Source of the DNA: Fulvivirga ligni
GTDB lineage: Bacteria > Bacteroidota > Bacteroidia > Cytophagales > Cyclobacteriaceae
Assembly: GCF_021389935.1 (NCBI RefSeq)
Contig: NZ_CP089979.1
Span: 1,345,001-1,409,000 of the forward strand
DNA: 64,000 bases
Direction: 5' to 3'
The translations under genes and the position numbers were made by a program. The notes under the pieces are model-generated. The model had not been told where the DNA came from, made no database searches, and worked only from the letters and a program-made list of their open reading frames with translations. Position 1 is the first letter of the stretch. Every line of letters starts with the position of its first letter. This document shows, in pieces, positions 8,204-16,608 of the stretch.

Positions 8204-8857
8204 ATGAATATATTAATCATAGGTAACGAGGAAAATTTTAATGAACTGACATCCAAGTTCAAAGACCTACATACCTATACCAATATAAATGACGTAGAAA
8301 ATCCTGATCTAAGCGATTACGATGCCATCTTCGATTTCAAAGTAGATGAAACACCAGAACGCTTTGATATATATAAATACGAAACTAAGGCTGTAATATT
8401 TCTGAATACGGTAAAAATGTCGCTCTCAGAATTAATTTTTGTATACGGAAAGCCAGAAGGTCGTGTTTTTGGTTTTGCAGGTTTACCTGGTTTTCTAGAT
8501 AGAGAGGTGATGGAAATTACATCTCTTGAAAAAGACAAAGCTGAGGTTGAGAGTTTCTGTCAACAACTTGGCACTGAAGCTCAGTGGGTGGCAGACCGTG
8601 TGGGGATGGTAACGCCGAGGGTTATTTTGATGATTATCAATGAGGCGTTCTATACTGTGCAGGAAAAAACAGCCAGCAGAGAAGATATTGACTTAGGCAT
8701 GAAGTTAGGGACTAATTACCCTTTTGGGCCTTTCGAATGGGCAGAAAAAATAGGTATTCAAGATGTGTATGAAACCCTGGAAGCTTTATATGATGATACA
8801 AAAGACGAAAGGTATAAAATATGTCCTTTGTTAAAGAAAGAATATATGCTGGCCTAA
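8204..8857 (+). CDS. 3-hydroxyacyl-CoA dehydrogenase C-terminal-domain protein with degenerate N-terminal Rossmann part
   Basis: 217 residues from the ATG at 8204; an upstream in-frame GTG (8171) is less likely because a promoter box lies between. The C-terminal half from about residue 125 (VADRVGMVTPRVILMIINEAFYTVQE, then the GTNYPFGPFEWAEKIG block) matches the 3HCDH all-helical domain that contacts the acyl-CoA. The N-terminal half starts MNILIIGNEENFNE and lacks the GxGxxG dinucleotide-binding loop, and at 217 residues it is shorter than the 280 or so of true 3-hydroxybutyryl-CoA dehydrogenases. Whether it is catalytic is uncertain. It is monocistronic, between divergent ridA and convergent glmS. 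Confidence 0.75.
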   Translation: MNILIIGNEENFNELTSKFKDLHTYTNINDVENPDLSDYDAIFDFKVDETPERFDIYKYETKAVIFLNTVKMSLSELIFVYGKPEGRVFGFAGLPGFLDREVMEITSLEKDKAEVESFCQQLGTEAQWVADRVGMVTPRVILMIINEAFYTVQEKTASREDIDLGMKLGTNYPFGPFEWAEKIGIQDVYETLEALYDDTKDERYKICPLLKKEYMLA

Positions 8858-8880
8858 GCCAGCATATATATTATTTTTAT
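8842..8880 (+). terminator. Bidirectional terminator overlapping a stop codon
   Basis: Perfect 12-bp stem: ATATATGCTGGC (8842-8853) pairs with GCCAGCATATAT (8858-8869) around the loop CTAA, followed by a T-rich tract. The loop contains the TAA stop of the 3HCDH-like gene, so the left arm is coding sequence. It sits between that gene and the convergent glmS and can serve both. Confidence 0.8.
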
Positions 8881-10712
8881 TCTACAGTAACTGATTTAGC
8901 CAGGTTTCTTGGCTGATCTACGTTACAGCCTCTCATAACAGCAATGTGATATGATAAAAGCTGTAAAGGAATTACCGATACCATAGGCATCAGTGCTTCA
9001 TCAGTTTTTGGAACTTCTATTACAAACTCGGCCATTTGAGGTATAAGTGCATCTCCCTCAGTTACCACAGCGATAACTTTACCTTTACGAGCCTTCACTT
9101 CTTGAATATTAGAAACTACTTTATCGTAAGAGCTATCTCTGGTAGCAATAAATACTACCGGCATCTCCTCATCTATCAAGGCAATAGGTCCGTGCTTCAT
9201 CTCTGCTGCAGGATAACCCTCAGCATGGATGTAGCTGATCTCTTTTAGCTTTAAAGCACCTTCAAGAGCTACAGGGAAGTTATACCCTCTACCTAGATAT
9301 AAGAAGTTTCTGGCATCTTTGAAAAGCTCAGAAATTTCTTTAATCTGACTATCTAGTTTTAAGGCCTTCTCTACTTTAGCAGGAATGTTTTCAAGCTCTA
9401 CAAGTAGCTCTCTAAATCTTCTGTCAGTAATAGTACCTTTTTGATGTGCCACACGAAGTGCAATCATATTAAGCACAGTAAGCTGAGCTGTAAATGCCTT
9501 GGTACTAGCTACACCAATTTCTGGTCCGGCGTGAGTATAGGCTCCTTCATGAGAAACTCTTGAAATAGATGATCCTACCACATTACAAACACCAAAGATG
9601 ATGGCTCCTTTAGACTTGGCAAGTTCAATTGCTGCAAGTGTATCCGCAGTTTCTCCTGATTGAGAAATGGCGAAAACTACATCACCTTCTTTTATTACCG
9701 GGTTTCTATATCTGAATTCCGATGCATATTCTACCTCTACTGGTATTCTGCAATATTCTTCTATGAAGTATTCGGCCACTAGTCCAGCATGCCATGATGT
9801 ACCACATGCTACTATGATGATACGCTCCGCATTCACTAGTTTGTTGGCGTATTCTCTAATACCACCTAAGACTAATCTGCCATCTTTTGCGCTTAACCTG
9901 CCACGCATACAGTCACCGATAGACTTAGGCTGTTCGAAAATCTCTTTAAGCATAAAGTGCTCATACCCACCTTTTTCAATGGCTTCTAATTCCATGTCTA
10001 AAGTTTGGATATATGGAGTACTTGATACGTCCTGAGTATTTTTAAGCGAAAGCTCGTTGTTATCGATAACAGCTATTTCATAATCATTTAAGTACACGAC
10101 TTCGTTAGTATACTCAATGATTGGTGTAGCATCAGAAGCCAGGAAGAATTCATCTTTACCTACTCCGATTACTAATGGACTTCCCTTTCTTGCTGCAATA
10201 AGCATGTCTGGGTTGTCTTTAGACATGATAACAATAGCATAAGCCCCAACTACTTTGGTAAGAGCTAATCTCACTGCTTCTACTAGAGAGCAGTTATTGT
10301 TTACTTGAATGTCTTCAATGAAATGAATGAAAACTTCTGAATCAGTGTCACTTAAAAACTTGTGACCTTTGTTCATTAACTCTTGTTTTAAAGAGCTATA
10401 GTTTTCAATAATACCATTGTGAATAATGGCAAGGTTCTTAGAGTGAGAATAGTGAGGGTGAGCATTGGCATCATTAGGTTCACCGTGAGTGGCCCATCTG
10501 GTGTGTCCTATACCTATTGTGCTATCTAGCTTATCTTTTTCCAGAGTTTCCTCCAGATCAATAACACGACCCTTCTTTTTATATATATTCAAACCGTCAT
10601 TTAATAATGCAATACCTGCACTATCATATCCACGGTATTCTAACCTCTTAAGTCCTTTTATAATTACTTCATGGGCTTTTCTGGACCCCACATATGCAAC
10701 GATTCCACACAT
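8877..10712 (-). CDS. glmS: Glutamine--fructose-6-phosphate aminotransferase (isomerizing)
   Basis: 611 residues, full length. It makes glucosamine-6-phosphate, the first step to UDP-GlcNAc for peptidoglycan and LPS. The N-terminal class II glutamine amidotransferase starts with MCGIVAYVG, whose Cys2 is the nucleophile, with TRWATHG and NGIIEN further on. Two SIS isomerase domains follow (VACGTSWHAG, SQSGETADTL, LGRGYNFPVALEGALKLKE), ending in the conserved LAKSVTVE. Lies 21 bp downstream of the DUF4270 gene and probably shares its transcript. Confidence 0.98.
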   Translation of the reverse strand: MCGIVAYVGSRKAHEVIIKGLKRLEYRGYDSAGIALLNDGLNIYKKKGRVIDLEETLEKDKLDSTIGIGHTRWATHGEPNDANAHPHYSHSKNLAIIHNGIIENYSSLKQELMNKGHKFLSDTDSEVFIHFIEDIQVNNNCSLVEAVRLALTKVVGAYAIVIMSKDNPDMLIAARKGSPLVIGVGKDEFFLASDATPIIEYTNEVVYLNDYEIAVIDNNELSLKNTQDVSSTPYIQTLDMELEAIEKGGYEHFMLKEIFEQPKSIGDCMRGRLSAKDGRLVLGGIREYANKLVNAERIIIVACGTSWHAGLVAEYFIEEYCRIPVEVEYASEFRYRNPVIKEGDVVFAISQSGETADTLAAIELAKSKGAIIFGVCNVVGSSISRVSHEGAYTHAGPEIGVASTKAFTAQLTVLNMIALRVAHQKGTITDRRFRELLVELENIPAKVEKALKLDSQIKEISELFKDARNFLYLGRGYNFPVALEGALKLKEISYIHAEGYPAAEMKHGPIALIDEEMPVVFIATRDSSYDKVVSNIQEVKARKGKVIAVVTEGDALIPQMAEFVIEVPKTDEALMPMVSVIPLQLLSYHIAVMRGCNVDQPRNLAKSVTVE

Positions 10713-10733
10713 GATCTAATTGGTTTTAGTGTT

Positions 10734-12146
10734 TTACTGGCTAACGTCTGGTTTTGTATAGTAAAGATGAAGGCTAACATCATCTTTGCTTACAACAAAT
10801 CTACGAAGATTAGTAGTAAGGTTACTAGGAACAATAACTACTTGATCATAGTCTACTAGATTCAGGTCTAAATCTCTCAAATAGCGGGGTATGTCAGCAA
10901 CATATCCTCTCAACTCAGCATCATAAATGGCTACCAAAGGTTGTGAAGGTGACAGAGAATGTCCGATAGCAGAGGCACTGTAATTACCCTGAGCTAGTTT
11001 ATCTGGGCTAGTAAGATAGAAAGATAACTGGCTTGGAGCATCATAATTATTAAGATCTATGATATTCTTAATAATTATCTGAGCACGTTGTATTACTGCG
11101 TTTTTCGCTGTATCAGATTCTGTGAAATTTCTAAGATATGAAAGGTCTATTACTGGCAGAATTCCTGTTCCGCCCTGAGCATAAACATATTCGTCATCAA
11201 TAACTGGAGTATAAAATGAGTTGATCTCAAATGAGGACCCTGACCAACCCTGGTTTTTATTTGGGGTATAGTTATTATATGAGCGAGCAGTGCTAAATGC
11301 AAACCTTAATACTTTAGTTTGTTTATTTCCGGCAGTATCTAGTTCACTATAGTAAAATTTCATTCCTGAAAATGATGAAATTTCAAATGAAGGAATACTA
11401 TTGCCTGATGTGCTGGAAAAAGCAAGACCTTTGAAGTAGTCAATGTATTGATCAACCGAATCTCCAAAAATATCATCTTCACTTTTAATCCTATCAAAGA
11501 AAGATTGTCCAAAGCTATTGTCTAGCTTTATTTGCTTCATGTAGATGTATCGCTCGTCAGTATCGTAGTAATTCGCTTTTATTGTAGAGTCAGCTGGAAT
11601 ATCTTCATCTAAGGTAGTTTCCCCAAATAGAAGGTTTACTGAATCAGATACAAAGTTAAATGTTGCTTGCCCTAATTTTTCTCCAATAGCTTGTTCCGAA
11701 GCGGAGGAAAAGTAGATAGCTTCCTCATCCCCGTCTACTAATTCTATAGATTCTTCAATACGGTATACTTCAACATTAACGGGAGCATCATTAGGCCCAT
11801 AGAGCCCATTTACTCTTAGCTCTACTACTAATGAATCGAAGGTTGCAGATTCGTCAAAGCTGGCTCCTGGATTTAGTGCAGGTAGTGATACCTCAGAATA
11901 GTTTTTGGCTTCAATGTGACCAAAATATGGGTCATTGGCTTGGCCTACTGATATTATTGATTTTCCTCTGGTGTTTAAACTATCAACCCATATGGTAGAT
12001 AACTGATCGTTAAGAGGAAGTTCTGCAAAAAAAATCCCCAAATTATTATCGGGGGGGAGTCCTACAGTAGAAAGGTCTTCTTCGCATGAAAAAAATAGGA
12101 GGGCTGAAAGTAACATCAGCCCTCTGGTTCTAGCCCACAAGTTCAT
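10734..12146 (-). CDS. DUF4270 family lipoprotein
   Basis: 470 residues with an N-terminal hydrophobic stretch and lipobox-like LLFFSCEED (Cys at about 21), so probably an envelope lipoprotein. The body is beta-rich, with many short strands such as FDSLVVELRVNGLYG and AQIIIKNIIDLN, as in DUF4270 proteins of Bacteroidota. Function unknown. The start overlaps the 3' end of the GT5-like gene by 17 bp and glmS follows, an order I know from other Bacteroidota. Confidence 0.85.
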   Translation of the reverse strand: MNLWARTRGLMLLSALLFFSCEEDLSTVGLPPDNNLGIFFAELPLNDQLSTIWVDSLNTRGKSIISVGQANDPYFGHIEAKNYSEVSLPALNPGASFDESATFDSLVVELRVNGLYGPNDAPVNVEVYRIEESIELVDGDEEAIYFSSASEQAIGEKLGQATFNFVSDSVNLLFGETTLDEDIPADSTIKANYYDTDERYIYMKQIKLDNSFGQSFFDRIKSEDDIFGDSVDQYIDYFKGLAFSSTSGNSIPSFEISSFSGMKFYYSELDTAGNKQTKVLRFAFSTARSYNNYTPNKNQGWSGSSFEINSFYTPVIDDEYVYAQGGTGILPVIDLSYLRNFTESDTAKNAVIQRAQIIIKNIIDLNNYDAPSQLSFYLTSPDKLAQGNYSASAIGHSLSPSQPLVAIYDAELRGYVADIPRYLRDLDLNLVDYDQVVIVPSNLTTNLRRFVVSKDDVSLHLYYTKPDVSQ

Positions 12147-12933
12147 TATATAAGTTATAATAAGAGTCCGTAAAATTTTCGTCTTGTTCTATTGTCTCAA
12201 TTTTCTTTTCTTCGGTTTTATCAAACAAGTTGCTCAGAGACTCATCTTCTTCCGTTTGAATAACAGCATCAGAGAATTCCATTGCTAGTTTAATAAATCC
12301 ATAATAATCTGCAGACTGTAAGTTAGCTAACATGCTATCTTCAATGTCCATCATTTTTACTTTGTCTAGCAGATCATTGTTAAACTTATGTTTGAAGCTG
12401 TTGTTGTAAACCGAAAATACAGTTTTCGCGTCTTTGAACAACGGATCATTTTTATAAGTTGTTTTCAAATATAGAGGAATTAAGCTTGTCATCCAGTCAT
12501 TGCAATGAACAATGTCAGGAGTCCAGCCTAGTTTCCTTACGGTCTCTATAACGCCTTTACAGAAAAATATTGCCCTCTCATCATTATCCTCATAGAAATT
12601 ATTTTCTTTATCATGGAAAACATATTTTCTGTGGAAATAATCTTCATTATCAATAAAGTATACCTGAAGTTTAGCATTAGGTATAGATGCAACTTTGATA
12701 ATTAAAGGTTTCTCTTCGTCACCAACAGCAATGTTGATTCCTGAAAGTCGTACAACCTCGTGCAGGCGATTTTTTCTTTCATTTATCAATCCGAACCTCG
12801 GAACCAGAATTCTGATTTCCATCCCTTTCTCTTGCATAGCCTGTGGTAATTTCCTTACAAACTCAGCTACTTCTGATGTTTTTAAGAAAGGATTGATTTC
12901 ACTGGCTACATAAAGAATACGAAGTTTTGACAT
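12130..12933 (-). CDS. Glycogen/starch synthase N-terminal-domain (GT5-like) protein
   Basis: 267 residues from the ATG at 12933 (MSKLRILYVASEINPF). A longer frame exists upstream, but it would run through the divergent panC promoter region. It resembles only the N-terminal Rossmann half of GT5 glycogen synthases: YVASEINPFLKTSEVAEF at the ADP-glucose-binding loop, where the usual KTGG is changed to KTSE, and DIVHCNDWMTSLIPLYL. The C-terminal GT-B half is absent and replaced by an acidic tail. Short proteins of this type occur beside panC in many Bacteroidota, so the length is probably normal. Catalysis as a synthase is doubtful. It is the first gene of a run with DUF4270 and glmS. Confidence 0.75.
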   Translation of the reverse strand: MSKLRILYVASEINPFLKTSEVAEFVRKLPQAMQEKGMEIRILVPRFGLINERKNRLHEVVRLSGINIAVGDEEKPLIIKVASIPNAKLQVYFIDNEDYFHRKYVFHDKENNFYEDNDERAIFFCKGVIETVRKLGWTPDIVHCNDWMTSLIPLYLKTTYKNDPLFKDAKTVFSVYNNSFKHKFNNDLLDKVKMMDIEDSMLANLQSADYYGFIKLAMEFSDAVIQTEEDESLSNLFDKTEEKKIETIEQDENFTDSYYNLYNELVG

Positions 12934-12968
12934 ATGTGTATGAGATTTGTTTGCGTAGAATAAGAGCA

Positions 12969-12976
12969 CAAAATTA
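12969..12976 (-). promoter_or_regulatory. Possible -7 box (TAATTTTG) for the GT5-like gene
   Basis: Minus-strand TAATTTTG fits TAnnTTTG, 36 bp before the ATG at 12933. No clear -33 element. Confidence 0.35.
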
Positions 12977-13019
12977 CAAAATTTTTGCCATTTTTCCATA
13001 TATTCTATGATGAAAAACT

Positions 13020-13027
13020 TACTTTTG
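13020..13027 (+). promoter_or_regulatory. Possible panC -7 box (TACTTTTG)
   Basis: Fits TAnnTTTG, 20 bp before the panC ATG at 13048. No convincing -33 box. Supports 13048 rather than the frame's upstream start as the real one. Confidence 0.35.
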
Positions 13028-13047
13028 CCGCCATTCAAAATGTACTC

Positions 13048-13899
13048 ATGGAGGTTTTTAAGGAGATTTTTCCGTTAAAAAGTTACTTAAAAGAGGGGCG
13101 AAAAAGTGGTATGTCTATTGGGCTTGTTCCTACAATGGGAGCCTTGCATCAAGGGCACCTTGCCCTGATAGATGAAAGCCTTAAAGAGGCCGATTTAACT
13201 GTAGCCACTATTTTCGTTAATCCCACTCAATTTAATAACGCTGATGATCTGGAAAAGTACCCCAGAACGCTGGAAGCTGACCTGAAAATGCTTGAGCAGC
13301 GCGGTTGTCATGCGGTTTTTGTGCCATCAGTAGAGCAGATGTATCCTAATTTGCCTGAGTTACAATTTAACTTCGGAAAGTTGGAATCTGTGATGGAGGG
13401 TGCCTTCCGTCCTGGGCACTTCAACGGTGTTGGAGTAGTAGTGTCCAAACTCTTCAATATTGTACAGCCGGATTATGCCTATTTTGGTCAGAAGGATCTG
13501 CAACAGTATATGATTGTTAATAGGTTGGTGGATGATCTTAGCTTTGGGCTTCAACTCCGTAGAGTTCCTATTTATAGAGAGGATGATGGTCTTGCCATGT
13601 CTTCAAGAAATAGACGCTTAAGCGAAGATGGTAAGAAACAGGCTTTAGCTTTATATAAATCTCTTCAGCTAGCGGAGACAATGTTGAAAGCAGGTGACAG
13701 CCCTGCCGATGTGCAGGTAGCAGTTGAAAAGCTGTTTGATTCTCATGAAGTAAAAATTGAGTACATAGAAATAGTAGGCCTAGATACCTTAGAGCCAGTT
13801 AAAAACATTTCAGATGCCGGAACCGTTGCCGTATGTGTGGCTGGGTATGTGGAAGATGTTAGGTTAATTGACAATGTTATTATTAAATTAGATTTCTGA
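13048..13899 (+). CDS. panC: Pantoate--beta-alanine ligase (pantothenate synthetase)
   Basis: 283 residues from ATG 13048, the normal size. It joins pantoate and beta-alanine with ATP to give pantothenate. The nucleotidyltransferase signature is clear: [17 protein letters not shown] with the HxGH-type motif, FVNPTQFN, the [18 protein letters not shown] block, FGQKDLQQ and the KMSKS-like MSSRNRRL. Followed at once by panD, so the two last steps to vitamin B5 are coupled. Confidence 0.97.
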   Translation: MEVFKEIFPLKSYLKEGRKSGMSIGLVPTMGALHQGHLALIDESLKEADLTVATIFVNPTQFNNADDLEKYPRTLEADLKMLEQRGCHAVFVPSVEQMYPNLPELQFNFGKLESVMEGAFRPGHFNGVGVVVSKLFNIVQPDYAYFGQKDLQQYMIVNRLVDDLSFGLQLRRVPIYREDDGLAMSSRNRRLSEDGKKQALALYKSLQLAETMLKAGDSPADVQVAVEKLFDSHEVKIEYIEIVGLDTLEPVKNISDAGTVAVCVAGYVEDVRLIDNVIIKLDF

Positions 13900-13909
13900 T
13901 TTTATTCTC

Positions 13910-14257
13910 ATGAATATAGAAGTTTTAAAATCCAAAATTCACAGGGTTAAAGTAACGCAAGCAGAACTGCATTATGTAGGTAGTATAACTATTGATGAAG
14001 ATTTGCTGGATGCTGCCAATATGATTGAAGGAGAGAAAGTGCAGATAGTGAATGTGAATAATGGTGAACGTATAGAAACGTACATTATCAAAGGTGAGCG
14101 CGGTAGTGGCATGATTTGCCTTAACGGACCGGCTGCACGTAGAGCTCAGGTAGGAGATATTATAATTATTATATCATACGCACATATGGATTTTGAGGAG
14201 GCGAAAAAATTTGAGCCTGCCATCATTTTTCCTGATGCTAACAATAAACTACTATAA
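13910..14257 (+). CDS. panD: Aspartate 1-decarboxylase, pyruvoyl-dependent
   Basis: 115 residues. It converts aspartate to beta-alanine for panC. The self-cleavage site is visible as Gly24-Ser25 in YVGSITID, where Ser25 becomes the pyruvoyl group. [12 protein letters not shown] and the IISYAHMD segment are typical. Starts 10 bp after panC. Confidence 0.97.
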   Translation: MNIEVLKSKIHRVKVTQAELHYVGSITIDEDLLDAANMIEGEKVQIVNVNNGERIETYIIKGERGSGMICLNGPAARRAQVGDIIIIISYAHMDFEEAKKFEPAIIFPDANNKLL

Positions 14258-14263
14258 TCCTAA

Positions 14264-15310
14264 ATGAGTAGTAGTATTAAGAATGGGTTGAAGTACGTGG
14301 TTATGCTGGGCATAACAGCGTTTCTCCTATGGATATCGTTCGAAAATATAGAGGTTTCAGGAGATGAAACTAAATGGGGTTTTCTAATGAAAACCTGGAA
14401 TAGTGCCGATAAGTTGTTTTTAGTATTATCCGCAGTGGCTGCAGTTATGAGCCATGTTATTCGCGCGGAAAGATGGAAGTTATTGCTCAAGCCTTTGGGG
14501 TACACACCTTCACTAGGGCACAGCTTTATGTCTGTGATGGTAGGGTATTTTATTAACCTGGCTGTACCCAGAGGTGGTGAGGTGTCCAGGTGTTACAATC
14601 TTTACAGGATAGATAAGACTCCGGTTGATGTTTCTTTCGGTACCGTAGTGATGGAGAGGATCATTGACGTTATCTTCTTGGTGATTCTTCTTTCCACTTC
14701 TTTTTTTATTGAATTAGATAATCTGGTTTATTTCTTTCAGTCTGATGAAATTAAGAAACTGACAGCTACAGGTGATTCAAGTTTCTCTTACACTATAATT
14801 ATAGGGGCAGTATTATTCATAGTGGCCATTGTAATGATAGTGCTCTATTTATTTAAAAGTAGAAGATACCTGACATTGAGATATATGTCTAAGGCCCGTA
14901 AGATTTTTAAAGGACTAAAAAGTGGTTTAACCAGCATCTTTCGTCTGGAAAAGAGATTCCTTTTCATTGTATATTCGTTAGGTATATGGGTTTGCTATTA
15001 CTTAATGATGTATTTAGTAATGTTAGCATTCCCGGAGACTTCACACCTGGGTGTGTTGGCCGCGCTCACTATATTTGTAATAGGTGGTATAGCTATGGCT
15101 TTACCTTTGCCTGGCGGTGCCGGCAGTTTCCATATTTTAGTACCATTAGGTCTTGTGTTGCTCTATAATTTGCCTGAAGAAAAGGCTATTCCTTTCACGT
15201 TCATCTTTCATGGATGGCAAACGTTGGTGATTATAGTAGTAGGAGCAGTTTCATTGTTTTTAAGTCAGGTAGCTAGAAAGAAAGTTGAGAACACAGGAAA
15301 AAATATATGA
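14264..15310 (+). CDS. Flippase-like (lysylphosphatidylglycerol synthase TM region, UPF0104 family) membrane protein
   Basis: 348 residues with about eight hydrophobic segments. It matches the YbhN/AglD/MprF-flippase family: the HVIRAERWKLLL element after the second membrane segment, NLAVPRGGEVSRCY, GTVVMERIIDVIF and a late PLPGGAGSFH loop are all conserved in this group. Likely moves a lipid or lipid-linked compound; substrate unknown. It follows panD by 6 bp and overlaps rfaE2 by 26 bp, so it is in the same operon. Confidence 0.85.
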   Translation: MSSSIKNGLKYVVMLGITAFLLWISFENIEVSGDETKWGFLMKTWNSADKLFLVLSAVAAVMSHVIRAERWKLLLKPLGYTPSLGHSFMSVMVGYFINLAVPRGGEVSRCYNLYRIDKTPVDVSFGTVVMERIIDVIFLVILLSTSFFIELDNLVYFFQSDEIKKLTATGDSSFSYTIIIGAVLFIVAIVMIVLYLFKSRRYLTLRYMSKARKIFKGLKSGLTSIFRLEKRFLFIVYSLGIWVCYYLMMYLVMLAFPETSHLGVLAALTIFVIGGIAMALPLPGGAGSFHILVPLGLVLLYNLPEEKAIPFTFIFHGWQTLVIIVVGAVSLFLSQVARKKVENTGKNI

Positions 15311-15764
15311 TTTAGACGCTTTCTTGAACTTAAGAGAGAGCTGGAAGGAAGAAAATGAAAAGCTGGTCTTTACCAATGGATGCTTTGATATTCTTCATCT
15401 CGGACATGTTGATTATTTAGAAAAAGCAGCAGAACTGGGAGATAGAATGGTTGTGGCCATTAATACAGATGCCTCAGTTAAAAAATTAAAAGGTGAAGAA
15501 AGACCGTTGAATAATGAGTACAGCCGTGCACGCCTTTTGGCCGCTCTTAGTTTTGTAGATGCTGTAATCTATTTCTCAGAAGAAACCCCATATGAACTCA
15601 TAAGTGCCATAAAGCCAGATGTTTTAGTGAAAGGAAGTGACTATTTGGCAGAAGACATTGTTGGCTCAGATATTGTTATCAATAATGGTGGAGAGGTGAA
15701 AACCATTGATTTAGTTAGTGGTTATTCTACTACCAATTTGATTAATAAGATTAAGAAAACTTAA
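15285..15764 (+). CDS. rfaE2: D-glycero-beta-D-manno-heptose 1-phosphate adenylyltransferase
   Basis: 159 residues, a stand-alone version of the HldE C-terminal domain. It activates heptose-1-phosphate with ATP to ADP-heptose for LPS inner core. The cytidylyltransferase-like motif FTNGCFDILHLGHVDYL carries the HxGH; VVAINTDASVKKLKG, RPLN and VLVKGSDY follow, all typical of RfaE2. The start lies within the 3' end of the flippase gene, so the 26-bp overlap suggests tight coupling. Confidence 0.93.
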   Translation: MRTQEKIYDLDAFLNLRESWKEENEKLVFTNGCFDILHLGHVDYLEKAAELGDRMVVAINTDASVKKLKGEERPLNNEYSRARLLAALSFVDAVIYFSEETPYELISAIKPDVLVKGSDYLAEDIVGSDIVINNGGEVKTIDLVSGYSTTNLINKIKKT

Positions 15765-15770
15765 TGAAAT

Positions 15771-16463
15771 ATGATTTGGGTTATAATTATAGTATTTGGG
15801 ATCATAAGTTTTGCTGTACAGCATAAGCTTAAAAGCAAGTTTAAAAAATACTCTCAAGTTCCCTTAAATAAGAATTTATCAGGAGCCGAAATTGCTCAGT
15901 TAATGTTGGCAGACCATGGTATACATGATGTAAAAGTCATATCGGTGTCAGGACACTTGTCAGACCACTATAATCCTTCAAACAGGACAGTTAATTTAAG
16001 TGAGGCCGTGTATCACGGTCGGAATGCCGCGGCAGCAGCTGTTGCTTCTCACGAATGTGGTCACGCAGTGCAGCATGCTAAAGCTTATAGCATGTTAGAG
16101 TTCAGATCTGCAATGGTGCCGATTCAGAATGCCAGCGCGAAGATCTTGAATATCATTATGATGATAATGTTATTTGGTGGTATTTTTCTTTTCCAGACAT
16201 TCCCTATCCAACTGGTATTACTGGTAATTATTGGTGCATACAGTGTTATGACGTTGTTTTCATTAGTAACACTGCCAGTGGAATTTGATGCTAGTAAAAG
16301 GGCTTTAGCTTGGGTTAAAGAAAGACACATTGTTGATTCGAACGAATACGGGATGGCTAAGGACGCTCTGAAATGGGCAGCCATGACCTATGTGGTGGCG
16401 GCTTTGGCATCTCTGGTAACGCTACTATACTACATAAGCATGTTCTTAGGTAACCGTGATTAG
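15771..16463 (+). CDS. Membrane zinc metallopeptidase, YugP family
   Basis: 230 residues. A membrane anchor at residues 1-16, then the neutral-zinc-peptidase motif H94-E-C-G-H98 in AVASHECGHAVQH, then three further hydrophobic segments (about 120-165 and 205-225). VEFDASKRAL is the distal conserved block with a likely third ligand. Length and layout match the YugP/PF04298 family, whose substrates are unknown. It starts 6 bp after rfaE2 and is the last gene of the panC run, followed by a strong terminator. Confidence 0.88.
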   Translation: MIWVIIIVFGIISFAVQHKLKSKFKKYSQVPLNKNLSGAEIAQLMLADHGIHDVKVISVSGHLSDHYNPSNRTVNLSEAVYHGRNAAAAAVASHECGHAVQHAKAYSMLEFRSAMVPIQNASAKILNIIMMIMLFGGIFLFQTFPIQLVLLVIIGAYSVMTLFSLVTLPVEFDASKRALAWVKERHIVDSNEYGMAKDALKWAAMTYVVAALASLVTLLYYISMFLGNRD

Positions 16464-16523
16464 CATGTAGGTACTAATTCTGCCGGTTATTTGAATTATA
16501 TTTTTAAAAATAATTGTAATTTT

Positions 16524-16566
16524 AGAGGGATTGTTATGCATGCATAACAATCCCTCTTTGTTTTTG
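16524..16566 (+). terminator. Strong rho-independent terminator (perfect 34-bp palindrome)
   Basis: Positions 16524-16557 read identically on both strands (AGAGGGATTGTTATGC then its complement), giving a 15-bp stem with a 4-base loop, followed by TTGTTTTTG. It closes the panC-panD-rfaE2-yugP run. A short AT-rich palindrome lies just upstream at about 16495-16516. Confidence 0.9.
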
Positions 16567-16608
16567 TATAGAGGGGTGTACAAACTCATGATTAAATAAA
16601 TACTTACT

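Noticed and set aside
12130-12933. Pseudogene of glycogen synthase
   Set aside because: The frame is intact, the operon is compact and short proteins of this kind are known beside panC in this phylum.
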